Notes: generated by a model not told the origin, from the sequence alone. Shown: positions 25,636 to 34,068, numbered from the stretch's first letter. The stretch: 34,091 bases of DNA from Tissierellia bacterium (GCA_030537765.1 JAUNVH010000021.1:1-34091), one strand, 5' to 3'. Numbers and translations: made by a program.

Positions 25636-25683
25636 CTTTTGATTTGCCGATAAACTTAGCCGGGTGTTCCACGCCCGACACTT

Positions 25684-25777
25684 AAAAAATAACAGCAAAT
25701 TAAAGTCGCTCGATTTGTGAATCGAACATTCTCGGCAGAAATTTCCCCGGCCGTGCATCATCTCAATTGCTGTTATT
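25684..25777 (-). terminator. Possible attenuator in the S10 leader
   Basis: An 11-bp perfect stem (25767-25777 with 25688-25698) is followed by T residues on the minus strand. The loop of 68 nt is large for a terminator and holds a small CGATT/AATCG hairpin at 25711-25724. Pairing of the 5' arm excludes, or knots with, the ACATTCTC/GAGAATGT helix. Confidence 0.45.
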
Positions 25778-25840
25778 ATAGAGAATGTCGCGCCGAGCCA
25801 CCTTCTGCGTCATAGATTATTCTTTTTTACGCACTTAGTG

Positions 25841-25869
25841 ATTATACAACAGATTCCATATGATTACAA
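25841..25869 (-). promoter_or_regulatory. Predicted promoter of the S10-spc-alpha cluster
   Basis: On the minus strand TTGTAA (25869-25864), a 17-nt spacer and a perfect TATAAT (25846-25841) are preceded by an AT-rich tract that looks like an UP element. The predicted start is near 25834. It is the only strong promoter I see for the 30-gene run. Confidence 0.8.
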
Positions 25870-25926
25870 GCCTTTTTAGCAAATTTCTTGAAATTTTTTC
25901 TTAAATTAATTTTTAAGCATAATTAA

Positions 25927-25947
25927 AAGAAGGATCTGCTCCTTCTT
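25927..25947 (-). terminator. Terminator after the small lipoprotein gene
   Basis: An 8-bp stem AAGAAGGA/TCCTTCTT (25927-25934 with 25940-25947) has a 5-nt loop. On the minus strand it is followed by TTAATTA. It separates the small lipoprotein gene (stop at 25959) from the S10 promoter region. Confidence 0.7.
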
Positions 25948-25958
25948 CTTATAAAATA

Positions 25959-26405
25959 TTATTCTATTTTTATTTTATTTAATTTTTTAGGAAGTTTGTT
26001 GAGTTCATCTTTAGAATTTCTATAATCCTCAATATTTTTATCAAAATTAATTTCTAAAATCATTTCAGTCCCTTCTGTGTCTATTCCAAAAATTAATTCA
26101 TCATTATAAAGAGAAAGATTCTCTAAATCTTCTATTAATATATTGAGTAAAACGCTATTTGCAAATACAGCTTTTGGGTCTCTTTTGAGATCATTTTCGC
26201 CTTCAAAAAAGATTATTAAATCTTTGTCTTCTATTTCAAAATCTTTAAATTCCAAATGCGACCAATTGAGAGTCTCAATAATCTTTAAAACTTTATCTTC
26301 ATTTGTCAAATTAGTTTTTAAATCGTATAGATTAGTTTCTTTATCACAAGCTGAAAAAAATAAAATGAAAATCAAAAAGAGTAATAGACTGAATTTTTTC
26401 TTCAT
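25959..26405 (-). CDS. Small lipoprotein, function unknown
   Basis: This 148-residue protein has a lipoprotein signal (KKKFSLLLFLIFILFFSAC, Cys20). The mature acidic domain begins DKETNLYDLKTNLTNEDKV. The pattern of a tract near the start, a short K-V-x-x-I-I-E-T-L segment and later I-L-I-E-D-L-E is reminiscent of DUF4825-type exported domains of Firmicutes, but I am not sure. The upstream gene at 26483-26776 also encodes a small exported protein on the same strand 77 nt away, so the two may be co-expressed. Confidence 0.7.
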   Translation of the reverse strand: MKKKFSLLLFLIFILFFSACDKETNLYDLKTNLTNEDKVLKIIETLNWSHLEFKDFEIEDKDLIIFFEGENDLKRDPKAVFANSVLLNILIEDLENLSLYNDELIFGIDTEGTEMILEINFDKNIEDYRNSKDELNKLPKKLNKIKIE

Positions 26406-26482
26406 AATTATCTCTGTCCTCTCTTGTTGTCTTTAAATTTATCTACATTGTTGATAAGACTTTTAAATTCTTTCTAATAAAT

Positions 26483-26776
26483 TTATTTATAATTTACGTT
26501 CACGATTAAGCCCTTATTCTTTAAATAATTAATATATGTTTTCATATCTAAAAAACCTGGGAAATTTTCCTTCATTAGAATATCTCCCTCTTTTTCTAAA
26601 TAAGCATCAATTTCGGACTTTTCCATATCACCAAATATTTTTTCTTGATCTCTTACGTCATAACCCACCGTAACAATTTTTGTAACTTTAAATTCATCAG
26701 TCAAAGATTCTGCTCCAGTCTTTATGGGAAATAAAATGCAGAAGATAATAAATGAGATAATTAAAAATTTTTTCAT
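26483..26776 (-). CDS. Small secreted protein, function unknown
   Basis: This 97-residue protein has an N-terminal signal peptide (KKFLIISFIIFCILFPIKTGA; likely cut after about residue 22). The mature part is 75 residues, rich in Lys, Asp and Glu, with no cysteine. I recognise no domain. GGGGAGGG precedes the ATG. It is followed on the same strand by the lipoprotein gene at 25959-26405. Confidence 0.65.
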   Translation of the reverse strand: MKKFLIISFIIFCILFPIKTGAESLTDEFKVTKIVTVGYDVRDQEKIFGDMEKSEIDAYLEKEGDILMKENFPGFLDMKTYINYLKNKGLIVNVNYK

Positions 26777-26898
26777 AATGTCCCTCCCCTCAAATCTTTT
26801 GACAAATATATAAAATCTTTTCTAATGTAATTATATCTTTTTTTTTGCAATTTCAACTATAAAAGTGGTGAAGTAGTAAAAGATTTCTAAAATCCAAA

Positions 26899-27025
26899 TC
26901 ATTCTTTTATTAATTCATTAAGGCTCACTAGTTTTTCTGACAAATTTTTTAAATCTTTTTCAAATACTAATTCGGCCGTAAAAACTCCTAAAAAATTTTT
27001 TGTCTTTATCCTTTTTTATGTTCAT
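26899..27025 (-). pseudogene. Short frameshifted reading frame coupled to the RlmD-type gene
   Basis: An ATG at 27025 overlaps the TGA of the methyltransferase gene (ATGA). The frame reads MNIKKDKDKKFF and then enters an A6T6 tract. Without correction it stops 6 codons later. With one base removed at the tract it reads LGVFTAELVFEKDLKNLSEK and more, through to TGA at 26899, giving about 42 residues with protein-like composition. It may be a phase-variable or decayed small gene, a sequencing error in the homopolymer, or chance. Confidence 0.35.
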
Positions 27026-28281
27026 TTTCTTTCTAAAAGCGCAATACATTCTGTATGTGCAGTAAATGGGAACATATCGTATAGTTTTAAGTTTTTTATT
27101 TCAAAACTAGATTTTAAAATTTTTAAATCTCTTGCCAAAGTTGCTACATTGCAACTGATATATGCAAGTTTTTCACAGTTTGAATCGATTATTCTGTCTA
27201 AGACTAATTTATCGCAGCCTTTTCTTGGAGGATCTAATATTATCTTTTTGGAATCTATTTTATTTCTTTCCAGATAAATTTCCGCTTTTTGTGCATAGAA
27301 TTTTACATTTTCAATTGCGTTTAGTGCTTTGTTAAAATTTGCATCGGCTATTGCGGATTTTGAAGATTCGATTCCTGCACCTTTTTTACAAAGTTTCGCT
27401 CCCATTAATGTCATAATACCCATTCCGCAGTAGATGTCTGTAAAAGTATCAATATTTTTTAGTTCTAAAAAATTTATCGCTTGATTATAAATTTTTTCGG
27501 CCTGAATTCTATTTGTCTGTAAAAAAGATTTTGGCGAAACTTTAACCTTTATATCACAAAAACTGTCATAAAAATTTTTTTCGCCTGCTAAAAATGTAAT
27601 TTCATCACTGTAGCGATGTCCGTTTTTTCTCCTCTTGGAAAAATAGATTGATTTCGCACCAATTTCTAATAGCTTTTGTGATATAGTATTCAAATTTTTA
27701 GGTTCATCTTTTCCAACTAAGATTATCATATATTCGCCCAAATTATTTTCTCTAATGCCGATTTCTATAAAGCCATTCGGGTATTTCTTTAAAACTTTTA
27801 TAAATTCGCGAGTATTTCTTGGCGCAATTAGGCAATCATCTATATCGATTATATTGTTCGACTGTTTATTGAAATAGCCAATTTTTTTGTCTTTTATTTT
27901 TAATTGCACATGATTTCTATAATAATATGGCTCATACATGCCCTCAATCTCAATATTAAGATTTTTTATATCAGCAAATTTTTTTAATATATCTTTTGCA
28001 TAGTTTTTCTTAAATTCTAAACTATCATTGTAAGAAATATTTCTGAAGCTGCAACCGCCACATTGTTCAAAATATTTGCAATCGCTTTTAATTCTTAAAG
28101 GCGATTTTTCTATTATATCTATCTTTTTAGCTATCGCATAATTTTTCTTTTTTTTAATAATTTCTGCCAAAATTTTATCGCCTACCACAGTTTTATCGAC
28201 AAAGTAGACTAAATCTTCAACCCGTCCAACTCCAGAACCTGTGGCAGAATAGTCTTCTATTTTTATTTCAATTTTCTTCAT
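27022..28281 (-). CDS. rlmD: 23S rRNA (uracil-C5)-methyltransferase, RlmD/TrmA family
   Basis: With the start at 28281 the product is 419 residues. The N-terminal TRAM domain (about 1-58) binds RNA. Then come cluster-binding cysteines in the C-X5-C-X2-C pattern (Cys68, Cys74 and Cys77) and a fourth near 149 (DDCLIAP), as in RlmD-type 4Fe-4S enzymes. The C-terminal SAM domain has FTDIYCGMGIMTLMGAKLC, the motif IV LDPPRKGCDK and the nucleophile region YISCNVATLARDL. It methylates uridine C5 in rRNA or tRNA; family members are hard to separate by eye. The ATG at 28281 is preferred over an upstream GTG at 28290 because GGGTGA lies before it. Confidence 0.88.
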   Translation of the reverse strand: MKKIEIKIEDYSATGSGVGRVEDLVYFVDKTVVGDKILAEIIKKKKNYAIAKKIDIIEKSPLRIKSDCKYFEQCGGCSFRNISYNDSLEFKKNYAKDILKKFADIKNLNIEIEGMYEPYYYRNHVQLKIKDKKIGYFNKQSNNIIDIDDCLIAPRNTREFIKVLKKYPNGFIEIGIRENNLGEYMIILVGKDEPKNLNTISQKLLEIGAKSIYFSKRRKNGHRYSDEITFLAGEKNFYDSFCDIKVKVSPKSFLQTNRIQAEKIYNQAINFLELKNIDTFTDIYCGMGIMTLMGAKLCKKGAGIESSKSAIADANFNKALNAIENVKFYAQKAEIYLERNKIDSKKIILDPPRKGCDKLVLDRIIDSNCEKLAYISCNVATLARDLKILKSSFEIKNLKLYDMFPFTAHTECIALLERK

Positions 28282-28308
28282 TATAATCACCCATTTAAAT
28301 TTAAATAT

Positions 28309-28314
28309 AGTTTA
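28309..28314 (-). promoter_or_regulatory. Extended -10 promoter of the RlmD-type gene
   Basis: On the minus strand TGATAAACT forms an extended -10 element (hexamer 28314-28309), 27 nt upstream of the ATG at 28281. No convincing -35 is seen. Confidence 0.4.
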
Positions 28315-28345
28315 TCATATTTGAAATATATTTTAAATTTTAAAA

Positions 28346-28368
28346 AGCACCGGATTCTATCCGATGCT
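28346..28368 (-). terminator. Intrinsic terminator after fumC
   Basis: On the minus strand AGCATCGGAT pairs with ATCCGGTGCT (10 bp with one G-U pair) around a 3-nt loop, followed by TTTTAAAATTT. It lies 9 nt after the fumC stop. Confidence 0.85.
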
Positions 28369-28376
28369 CATTTAAA

Positions 28377-29741
28377 CTATACTAATTTTTCAGGTACTAC
28401 AATTTTGTCAAATTCTTCTTTTGTCAAATAGCCCAGTTTTAATACTGCTTCTTTTAATGAAATATCTTCTTTATGTGCAAGCTTTGCAACTTCGGCGGCC
28501 TTATCGTAGCCAATATAGGGATTTAATGAAGTTACAAGCATTAAAGATCTCTTCATATTATAGTCAATCACTTCATAATTTGGTTCAAGCCCCGAGAGGC
28601 ATCTCTCTCTAAAGCTATTCATCGCATCGCCTAAGAGTTTTGCCGATTGCAAGAAATTATATGCAATAAGCGGCATGAATACATTTAGCTGAAAATTACC
28701 TTGGCTTGCAGCAATATTAATTGCTGTTTCATTGCCCATTACTTGAACACAAACCATTGTCAAGGCCTCTGCTTGTGTTGGATTTACTTTGCCCGGCATG
28801 ATTGATGAACCAGGTTCGTTTGCAGGTATTATAAGTTCGCCTATGCCGCATCTTGGGCCGGATGCTAACCATCTGATGTCATTTGCAATCTTCATAAGAT
28901 CTGAGGCCAAACTTGCCATTGCGCCATGCACGTATGAAAATTCGCTTTTAAAGCTAAGAGAAGTGAATTTATTTTCTGAAGTTTCAAATTCAAAGCCCGT
29001 AAGTTCGCTCATTTTCTTTGCCACAGTTTCTGAAAAACCTTCGGGCGCATTAAGCCCCGTTCCGACTGCTGTTCCACCTAGCGCCAAATATCTAAGATCG
29101 TCTATTGCACACTCCAAGCGTTTTAAATTATTTTCTAATGTATGTTTCCAGCCGCCAATTTCTTGCCCTAGTGTCAAAGGCACTGCATCTTGCAAATGCG
29201 TTCTGCCCGTTTTTACGATTTTTAGAAAATTATTTTCTTTTCTCTCAAGCTCTAAGATAAATTCTTTTAAAGCTGGAATTGTATTTTCCATCAAAATTTT
29301 ATATGCCGCCACATTCATAGCCGTTGGGAATGTGTCGTTAGAGCTTTGGCTTTTATTGACATCATCATTGGGATGTAGGATTTTTTCATCATTAGTAAAA
29401 TTGGCATAATTGGCTATGACTTCGTTCATATTCATATTGCTTTGAGTTCCAGAACCAGTTTGCCAAACTACTAATGGAAAATTATCGTCCAAGACTCCTT
29501 CTAAAATGGCATCTGTCGAAAGTGTTATGGCTTCGAGCTTTTTGTCATCCAAAGTTCCAAGTTCATAATTTGCCATTGCTGCCGCTTTTTTTACATATGC
29601 AAAAGCTTCAATAATTTCTTTGGGCATTTTTTCATAGCCTATTGGAAAGTTTTCAAAGCTCCTTTCAGTTTGCGAGCCCCAGTATTTGTCAGCAGGAACT
29701 GCAATTTCTCCCATTGAATCGTGTTCAATTCTGTAATCCAT
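28377..29741 (-). CDS. fumC: Fumarate hydratase, class II
   Basis: This 454-residue oxygen-stable enzyme interconverts fumarate and malate. Family motifs are [19 protein letters not shown] at the start, [15 protein letters not shown] at 97-111, THLQD at 181-185 and the catalytic loop [11 protein letters not shown] at 311-321. The [10 protein letters not shown] segment supports fumarase rather than aspartase, which usually reads G-T-S-x-N-M-N. It follows the CvfB gene by 17 nt, with AGGAGG, so they may be co-transcribed, though no functional link is known. No other TCA gene is near. Confidence 0.93.
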   Translation of the reverse strand: MDYRIEHDSMGEIAVPADKYWGSQTERSFENFPIGYEKMPKEIIEAFAYVKKAAAMANYELGTLDDKKLEAITLSTDAILEGVLDDNFPLVVWQTGSGTQSNMNMNEVIANYANFTNDEKILHPNDDVNKSQSSNDTFPTAMNVAAYKILMENTIPALKEFILELERKENNFLKIVKTGRTHLQDAVPLTLGQEIGGWKHTLENNLKRLECAIDDLRYLALGGTAVGTGLNAPEGFSETVAKKMSELTGFEFETSENKFTSLSFKSEFSYVHGAMASLASDLMKIANDIRWLASGPRCGIGELIIPANEPGSSIMPGKVNPTQAEALTMVCVQVMGNETAINIAASQGNFQLNVFMPLIAYNFLQSAKLLGDAMNSFRERCLSGLEPNYEVIDYNMKRSLMLVTSLNPYIGYDKAAEVAKLAHKEDISLKEAVLKLGYLTKEEFDKIVVPEKLV

Positions 29742-29758
29742 TTTTCCTCCTTCTAAAA

Positions 29759-30589
29759 TTATCTCTTAATTCTAGTTTTGAAATCACCCGGGATTACATC
29801 TCCTTCTTTATAGAGTTTTCCAACTGCTCTTTTAAAGGCAGATTTTGTCATATGCACCATATCTTTTATTTTTTCTGGATGAGATTTATCTCCGATTGGG
29901 ATTTCGCCACCATTATCTTCTAATATATCTAATATCTTTTCCGCATCTTTATTTATCTGTATATAGGCTCTGTCTCGAAGGCTAAGTGTCATTCGGCCAG
30001 CTTTATCAATTCTTGCAACTCTAGCTTCAATTGTTTCTCCAATATCGAATATGCCTTTGACTTCTCTTTTTGGAAGAAGCGCATCATATTTTTCATCAAT
30101 TGCAACAAAAACTCCATATTCATCTGAAATTCCATAGACTGAACCTGTAACATTGTCATTTTCTCTATATGGAGATTTTTTCAAAAGCGAAGATTTTATA
30201 TCTTGTGTAATTGCAAGTCTATTTGATTTATCTACATAGAGTTTTACAAGATAAGTTTTTCCAACTTCAATTATTCCCCTAGATTCTGAAAATGGCAAAA
30301 GCACTTCTTTTTCCAAACCTAGATCGAAAAAATAGCCTATATTTGTTTTGGCTTTGGCTTCTAAATGGCCAATGTCTCCAACTTCCATAAACGGCTTTTC
30401 CGTCGTAGCTATAGGTCTATCTTCCGAATCTTTATATACAAATACTTCTAATTCATCGCCAATATCTACATTTTTATCAACATATTTTTTTGGCAATAAG
30501 ACTTCTTCACCGCTCTGTTCATCAATTAGGTAGACGCCTTGTGATTTAAGTCTCTCAACTTTTAATTTATTAGTTTTTCCTATATTCAT
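29759..30589 (-). CDS. cvfB: CvfB-family S1 RNA-binding protein
   Basis: This 276-residue protein begins [20 protein letters not shown] and is built from several small OB/S1-like barrels: about 1-60, 68-135 ([20 protein letters not shown]), then 145-210 ([27 protein letters not shown]). A C-terminal winged helix ([23 protein letters not shown]) ends the protein. This layout matches CvfB (Staphylococcus virulence regulator) and YitL. It binds RNA, and its cellular targets are not defined here. It is the first gene in a likely cvfB-fumC operon. Confidence 0.9.
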   Translation of the reverse strand: MNIGKTNKLKVERLKSQGVYLIDEQSGEEVLLPKKYVDKNVDIGDELEVFVYKDSEDRPIATTEKPFMEVGDIGHLEAKAKTNIGYFFDLGLEKEVLLPFSESRGIIEVGKTYLVKLYVDKSNRLAITQDIKSSLLKKSPYRENDNVTGSVYGISDEYGVFVAIDEKYDALLPKREVKGIFDIGETIEARVARIDKAGRMTLSLRDRAYIQINKDAEKILDILEDNGGEIPIGDKSHPEKIKDMVHMTKSAFKRAVGKLYKEGDVIPGDFKTRIKR

Positions 30590-30631
30590 ATTCCGCTCCT
30601 CAGTTTTTTATTTACTCAACACTCAAATCTT

Positions 30632-30660
30632 AGTTTATCATATAATCGTCGGAAGATAAA
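30632..30660 (-). promoter_or_regulatory. Weak promoter candidate of cvfB
   Basis: On the minus strand an extended -10 TGATAAACT has its hexamer at 30637-30632, with a poor -35 about 17 nt upstream. It lies in the 138-nt gap shared with the divergent DJ-1/PfpI gene. Confidence 0.35.
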
Positions 30661-30727
30661 CGGTATTAATTTAGATAAAAACTGAATTTTAATTAATACA
30701 TGGGGTATAAAATAATGAGGTGAGAAT

Positions 30728-31237
30728 ATGAAAAAAATAGGTATATTGATTGAAAATCAATTTGACGAACAGGAACTGATCTATCCATATCACAGATTGC
30801 GTGAAAATTTTGAAGTAATCTTAATTGGCAGCAAGGCCGATACAGAATATACTTCAAAGTCGGGACTAAAATTTAGATCTGATATAGCATCTAGTGATGT
30901 CAATCCCAAAGAAATTGGCGGATTGATTATACCAGGAGGATTTTCTCCAGACTATATGAGAAGATGCGATGCCACAATTGCATTGGTGAAAAAACTTAAT
31001 GAACAAAATACTCTCATTGGTGCAATTTGTCACGGCCCATGGGTTTTGGCCTCTGCTATAGATTTGAAAGATTTGGATATAACTTCATTTTATTCTATAA
31101 AAGATGATTTAATAAATGCCGGTGCAAATTGGATTGATAAAGAAGTTGTGCGCAGTCAAAATATTATAACTGCCAGGACTCCAAAAGATTTGCCAAAATT
31201 CATGTTAAAATTTCTATCGGCGATTAATTTTGTTTAA
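30728..31237 (+). CDS. DJ-1/PfpI-family protein
   Basis: This 169-residue protein has the fold of PfpI/DJ-1. IGILIENQFDEQELIYPYHRL places the conserved acids near residues 14-16, IGGLIIPGGFSPDYMR follows, and the nucleophile elbow GAICHGPWVLASA puts Cys101 and His102. Relatives act as proteases, chaperones or glyoxalase-like deglycases; the exact activity cannot be read. AGGTGA precedes the ATG. It is monocistronic, divergent from cvfB and closed by a bidirectional hairpin. Confidence 0.88.
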   Translation: MKKIGILIENQFDEQELIYPYHRLRENFEVILIGSKADTEYTSKSGLKFRSDIASSDVNPKEIGGLIIPGGFSPDYMRRCDATIALVKKLNEQNTLIGAICHGPWVLASAIDLKDLDITSFYSIKDDLINAGANWIDKEVVRSQNIITARTPKDLPKFMLKFLSAINFV

Positions 31238-31248
31238 TATGTAAATTT

Positions 31249-31274
31249 AAAGGATGCTAAATGAAGCATCCTTT
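31249..31274. terminator. Bidirectional terminator between the DJ-1 and MFS genes
   Basis: A 9-bp stem AAAGGATGC/GCATCCTTT (31249-31257 with 31266-31274) has an 8-nt loop. The arms provide a T-run on both strands. It fills the gap between the two convergent stop codons. Confidence 0.8.
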
Positions 31275-32420
31275 CTATATCTTATCTGTAATCAATGCTG
31301 AAATAATTGAGCCTATGCCAATTAGTCCTATAATTAAAAAACCAGCTTTCAAACTAAAAAGATCGCTTATGATTCCCAAGATTATGGGCCCAAGACTTAC
31401 TCCTATTCCAAATAGAGTCTGAAATACGCTCATCGTAGTGGTAACAGCTTCTTCTTTCGCCCCTCTGACAGCGATTGACATCAGTAGAGAAAACGCAATT
31501 GCAACTCCCGAACCAGATATCATCTGCAATAGATATAATTGATTTAAACTCTTGGCAAATGGAGTTATAACAGCCGCGATTGTAGCTAATAAAAATCCTA
31601 AGCTCAGAGTAATTTTGTCTCCCAGTTTTCTAGAAAATAATGTACCTGTCAAAAACGAAAAAAGTATTTGCGGTAAAATAAATACCATCGATAAAATACC
31701 AAGCTGTAAGCTCTTAGCTCCTAATAAATCAGCTACTAGCGGCGTAAAATTATAAGCTGTAGAATAGGCCATAAACTGAATAGTTGCGCCAAGTAGCGAT
31801 ACGAACATGACTCTTTTATTTTTTAACACTTCTAAGAAATCATTTAATTCCATCTTAGTTGTCTTTGGACTTTCTTTATGTTCTCTTATCGAAAGATTTA
31901 TCAAAAGTGAAATTGTCGATATAAATACACCAATTAAAAATATTGGATTTATGCCCATATGCATGGCCACAAAAGAACCCACAATCATACCTGCCAATTG
32001 TCCAATTTTATTATCAGTATTTATTAAGCCAATAGCTTTATCAGATTCATCAGCGGCAAAATAAGTTATAAAAAGCGTAGTAAAATGAACCCAAGTTGCA
32101 GATGCAATTCCTCCAATGGCTCTGGCAATTACAATTGCAAATGGCTTTGGAAAAAGATATAAAATTAGATTATTAAGAATAGCGCAGATAATTCCAATCG
32201 TGACGAATAATTTTTTAGTTCCCAGCTTATCGGATAAAAGCCCCAAGGGTATTCTAAAAACCGTTTGAGTAATTCCGTAAACTCCACCAATAAGTCCTAT
32301 GAGTTTATATGAAGCGCCCAAATCTTTTGCATAATTAGAAAGCTGCGGCACATAGGCATATAGCGAATACCAAAATAGTATTACGACTAGCGAAAATGAA
32401 AGTTTTTTATTTTTAAACAC
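31275..32420 (-). CDS. Major facilitator superfamily transporter
   Basis: This 381-residue protein has 12 predicted spans. The first cytoplasmic loop carries the MFS signature: GITQTVFRIPLGLLSDKLGTKK, where the D-K-x-G motif is conserved. A second related loop reads LFSRKLGDKITLSL. TM5 has IARAIGGIASATWVHF. The family of small-molecule exporters and importers is too broad to give a substrate. The start is uncertain: GTG at 32420 (MFKNKKLSF) has AAAGGGG 8 nt upstream, while GTG at 32429 is also in frame. It is monocistronic. Confidence 0.88.
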   Translation of the reverse strand: MFKNKKLSFSLVVILFWYSLYAYVPQLSNYAKDLGASYKLIGLIGGVYGITQTVFRIPLGLLSDKLGTKKLFVTIGIICAILNNLILYLFPKPFAIVIARAIGGIASATWVHFTTLFITYFAADESDKAIGLINTDNKIGQLAGMIVGSFVAMHMGINPIFLIGVFISTISLLINLSIREHKESPKTTKMELNDFLEVLKNKRVMFVSLLGATIQFMAYSTAYNFTPLVADLLGAKSLQLGILSMVFILPQILFSFLTGTLFSRKLGDKITLSLGFLLATIAAVITPFAKSLNQLYLLQMISGSGVAIAFSLLMSIAVRGAKEEAVTTTMSVFQTLFGIGVSLGPIILGIISDLFSLKAGFLIIGLIGIGSIISALITDKI

Positions 32421-32517
32421 CTCGTCCACCCCTTTCTCAATTCTTTATTATACCATTTATAATATTTTTATGTGGACTATTTAAAAATTAAATAGAAATC
32501 GAATTTAAATTTGAAAA

Positions 32518-32539
32518 CAGATGCTAAATTTAGCATCTG
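32518..32539 (-). terminator. Palindromic terminator after the zinc-ribbon gene
   Basis: A perfect 22-bp palindrome (CAGATGCTAAA/TTTAGCATCTG) is followed on the minus strand by TTTTC. It lies 2 nt after the stop at 32542. The very small loop and the symmetry also allow an operator reading, but the T-run and position favour a terminator. Confidence 0.7.
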
Positions 32540-32541
32540 CT

Positions 32542-32922
32542 TTATCTCATATGTCCGCAATAAGGACAAAATTCAAAATCATCTTCAAGTTTTTTACCAC
32601 AGTTTTGACAATAGTTTAAATTGCTACTTTCAAATGAAGCATAGTATTTATCGTCTTTTAAATCATTTGAATTTAAATTCCTATTTGGATTTCTCAGTAT
32701 TTCCATACCGATATCTTTATCTATTTCTATATTTCTATTGCAGCAATTAAAATGTGCAAAAAATCTCTTATTCCATCTAAATGTAGGAATGAAAAACAGA
32801 CTCAAAACTGTTTCAACCATATAGATATCTACTCTCCCCCATCTGCCACAGCGATTATGAGTATACATATTTTGACTTTTAATTAATTTTTCTCTATCGC
32901 TTATTCCAAATATAAAAAACAT
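32542..32922 (-). CDS. Zinc-ribbon protein, function unknown
   Basis: This 126-residue protein starts MFFIFGISDREKLI, then LFFIPTFRWNKRFFAHF, the pattern of a family of clostridial zinc-ribbon proteins with a hydrophobic F-F-I-P-x-F-x-W segment. The first knuckle is degenerate (H22-N-R-C25 rather than C-x-x-C). A good C-terminal zinc ribbon reads CQNCGKKLEDDFEFCPYCGH. GGAG overlaps the stop of the DUF362 gene, 9 nt upstream, so the two are coupled and probably functionally linked. The role is unknown. Confidence 0.75.
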   Translation of the reverse strand: MFFIFGISDREKLIKSQNMYTHNRCGRWGRVDIYMVETVLSLFFIPTFRWNKRFFAHFNCCNRNIEIDKDIGMEILRNPNRNLNSNDLKDDKYYASFESSNLNYCQNCGKKLEDDFEFCPYCGHMR

Positions 32923-32931
32923 AATATTCTC

Positions 32932-34062
32932 CTATCTTCCCCAAAAAATTGAACCAAGTCCTCGCTTTACGCCAATTGCTTTTACGGGACAGACCTCGTG
33001 ACAACAAAAGCAAGATATGCATTTCTTTTTATCAAAAATTGGCAAATTTGATTCATTAAAGCTGATAATTTGCGCCGGACAAATTTCTCCGCAGCGTTTA
33101 CATTTTATGCAGCGTTCATGCAAGAATTTAGGCTTAGATTTTAAACTGTTTACAATGATCGAACGCAGTCTTCCTCCTATAAAATTTGGTAAAAAACTCA
33201 TATCTTGTGAGCGTGGCATTTTAAATTTAGGAATTTCAGCCAAATCAAAATCGTTTATAATTTCTATCTCTTGAAACAGCTTTCTCTCGCGCGAAAATTT
33301 TACTGTGAGTACATCTTTTTCTAAAAATCCAATCTTATCGATTAAGACTTTATCAATCGCATAGGGATTGAAGCCTGCTGCCAAAATTTTTGATTCAATC
33401 GGATCGCCTCCTGAAGGGCCATTGCCCTCCATGCCAATCACACCATCTACTATTGTAAATATGGGATTAACAGCTTCACAAACGTCTATTATATGATTTG
33501 CAAAGTTTTCAGCATTGTGCATTTTAAAATGGTTTTTAGCTTTTTCAAGGCCTACAATCGCGCCATACATATTTTTGACTGCACAAGTAAATGTCATCAT
33601 AGAATGAGTTTTTAGCTTGCAGATATTTATAATATAGTCGACCTCAGTCAATACTTTCATAATATCGAATGCTTTTAATTTCTTTGCATTATCTGCTTTA
33701 TAATTTAACGATTCGCAATTATAGTTTAAAGTAAAATATCCACCTTTTTCGGCATCTATTAATCCAGATTGTTTGTATATGCTTCTGAGCGCTGGCTGAG
33801 TCAGCGGCCCTGCAGGGCTGTCGCCCACAATAACTTTGTGTCCGTTTTCATATAAGATTTTTGCCATCTGCTTTACGATTTCTGGATGCGTAGTAACTGC
33901 GTATTCAGGCGCTTTGCCAATTAACAAATTGAGTTTTAAAAAGATTTTAGACTCTGGTTTTAAAATCTCTAATAAATTGGACTCATCTACAATTTTCTTT
34001 AAGTTTCTATATATTAAATTTTCATCATAATTTACCGTTTTATAAATATATACTCTATCCAT
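32932..34062 (-). CDS. DUF362-domain protein with two 4Fe-4S clusters
   Basis: This 376-residue protein has a DUF362 domain (about 35-265) with the signature SKIFLKLNLLIGKAPE. CKLKTHSMMTFTCAVKNMYGAIVG and DGVIGMEGNGPSGGDP follow. A bacterial ferredoxin domain at the C-terminus has two cluster motifs, CIKCKRCGEICP (about 318-329) and CISCFCCHEVCP (about 348-359). Such proteins are common in anaerobes and thought to have redox roles; the substrate is unknown. The ATG at 34062 has no ribosome binding site. An extended -10 TATAAT ends 6 nt before it, so the mRNA is probably leaderless. Confidence 0.85.
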   Translation of the reverse strand: MDRVYIYKTVNYDENLIYRNLKKIVDESNLLEILKPESKIFLKLNLLIGKAPEYAVTTHPEIVKQMAKILYENGHKVIVGDSPAGPLTQPALRSIYKQSGLIDAEKGGYFTLNYNCESLNYKADNAKKLKAFDIMKVLTEVDYIINICKLKTHSMMTFTCAVKNMYGAIVGLEKAKNHFKMHNAENFANHIIDVCEAVNPIFTIVDGVIGMEGNGPSGGDPIESKILAAGFNPYAIDKVLIDKIGFLEKDVLTVKFSRERKLFQEIEIINDFDLAEIPKFKMPRSQDMSFLPNFIGGRLRSIIVNSLKSKPKFLHERCIKCKRCGEICPAQIISFNESNLPIFDKKKCISCFCCHEVCPVKAIGVKRGLGSIFWGR

Positions 34063-34068
34063 AATTTT

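Larger units (their letters stand above)
25605..25834 (-). promoter_or_regulatory. S10-operon 5' leader with alternative helices
   Basis: The predicted transcript leader is about 230 nt. On the minus strand ACATTCTC (25788-25781) can pair with GAGAATGT (25733-25726). AATAACAGCAA (25777-25767), which lies between them, can pair with TTGCTGTTATT (25698-25688), which is followed by a T-run. The order a-b-a'-b' means a pseudoknot or two mutually exclusive folds. CTCGGC (25797-25792) can also compete for GCCGAG (25736-25731). Further downstream a 7-bp TCGCAAG/CTTGCGA stem with a GAAA loop ends 1 nt before the TAGGAGG-type ribosome binding site. The design fits ribosomal-protein autoregulation or attenuation; the ligand is unknown. 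Confidence 0.65.

Noticed and set aside
28377..29741. Aspartate ammonia-lyase instead of fumarase
   Set aside because: The SGTQSNMN segment and the start RIEHDSMGE fit fumarase; the aspartase-type G-T-S-x-N-M-N motif is not present.
32518..32539. A 22-bp perfect palindrome read as a repressor operator
   Set aside because: It stands 2 nt after a stop codon and is followed by a T-run on the same strand. A terminator explains it more simply.
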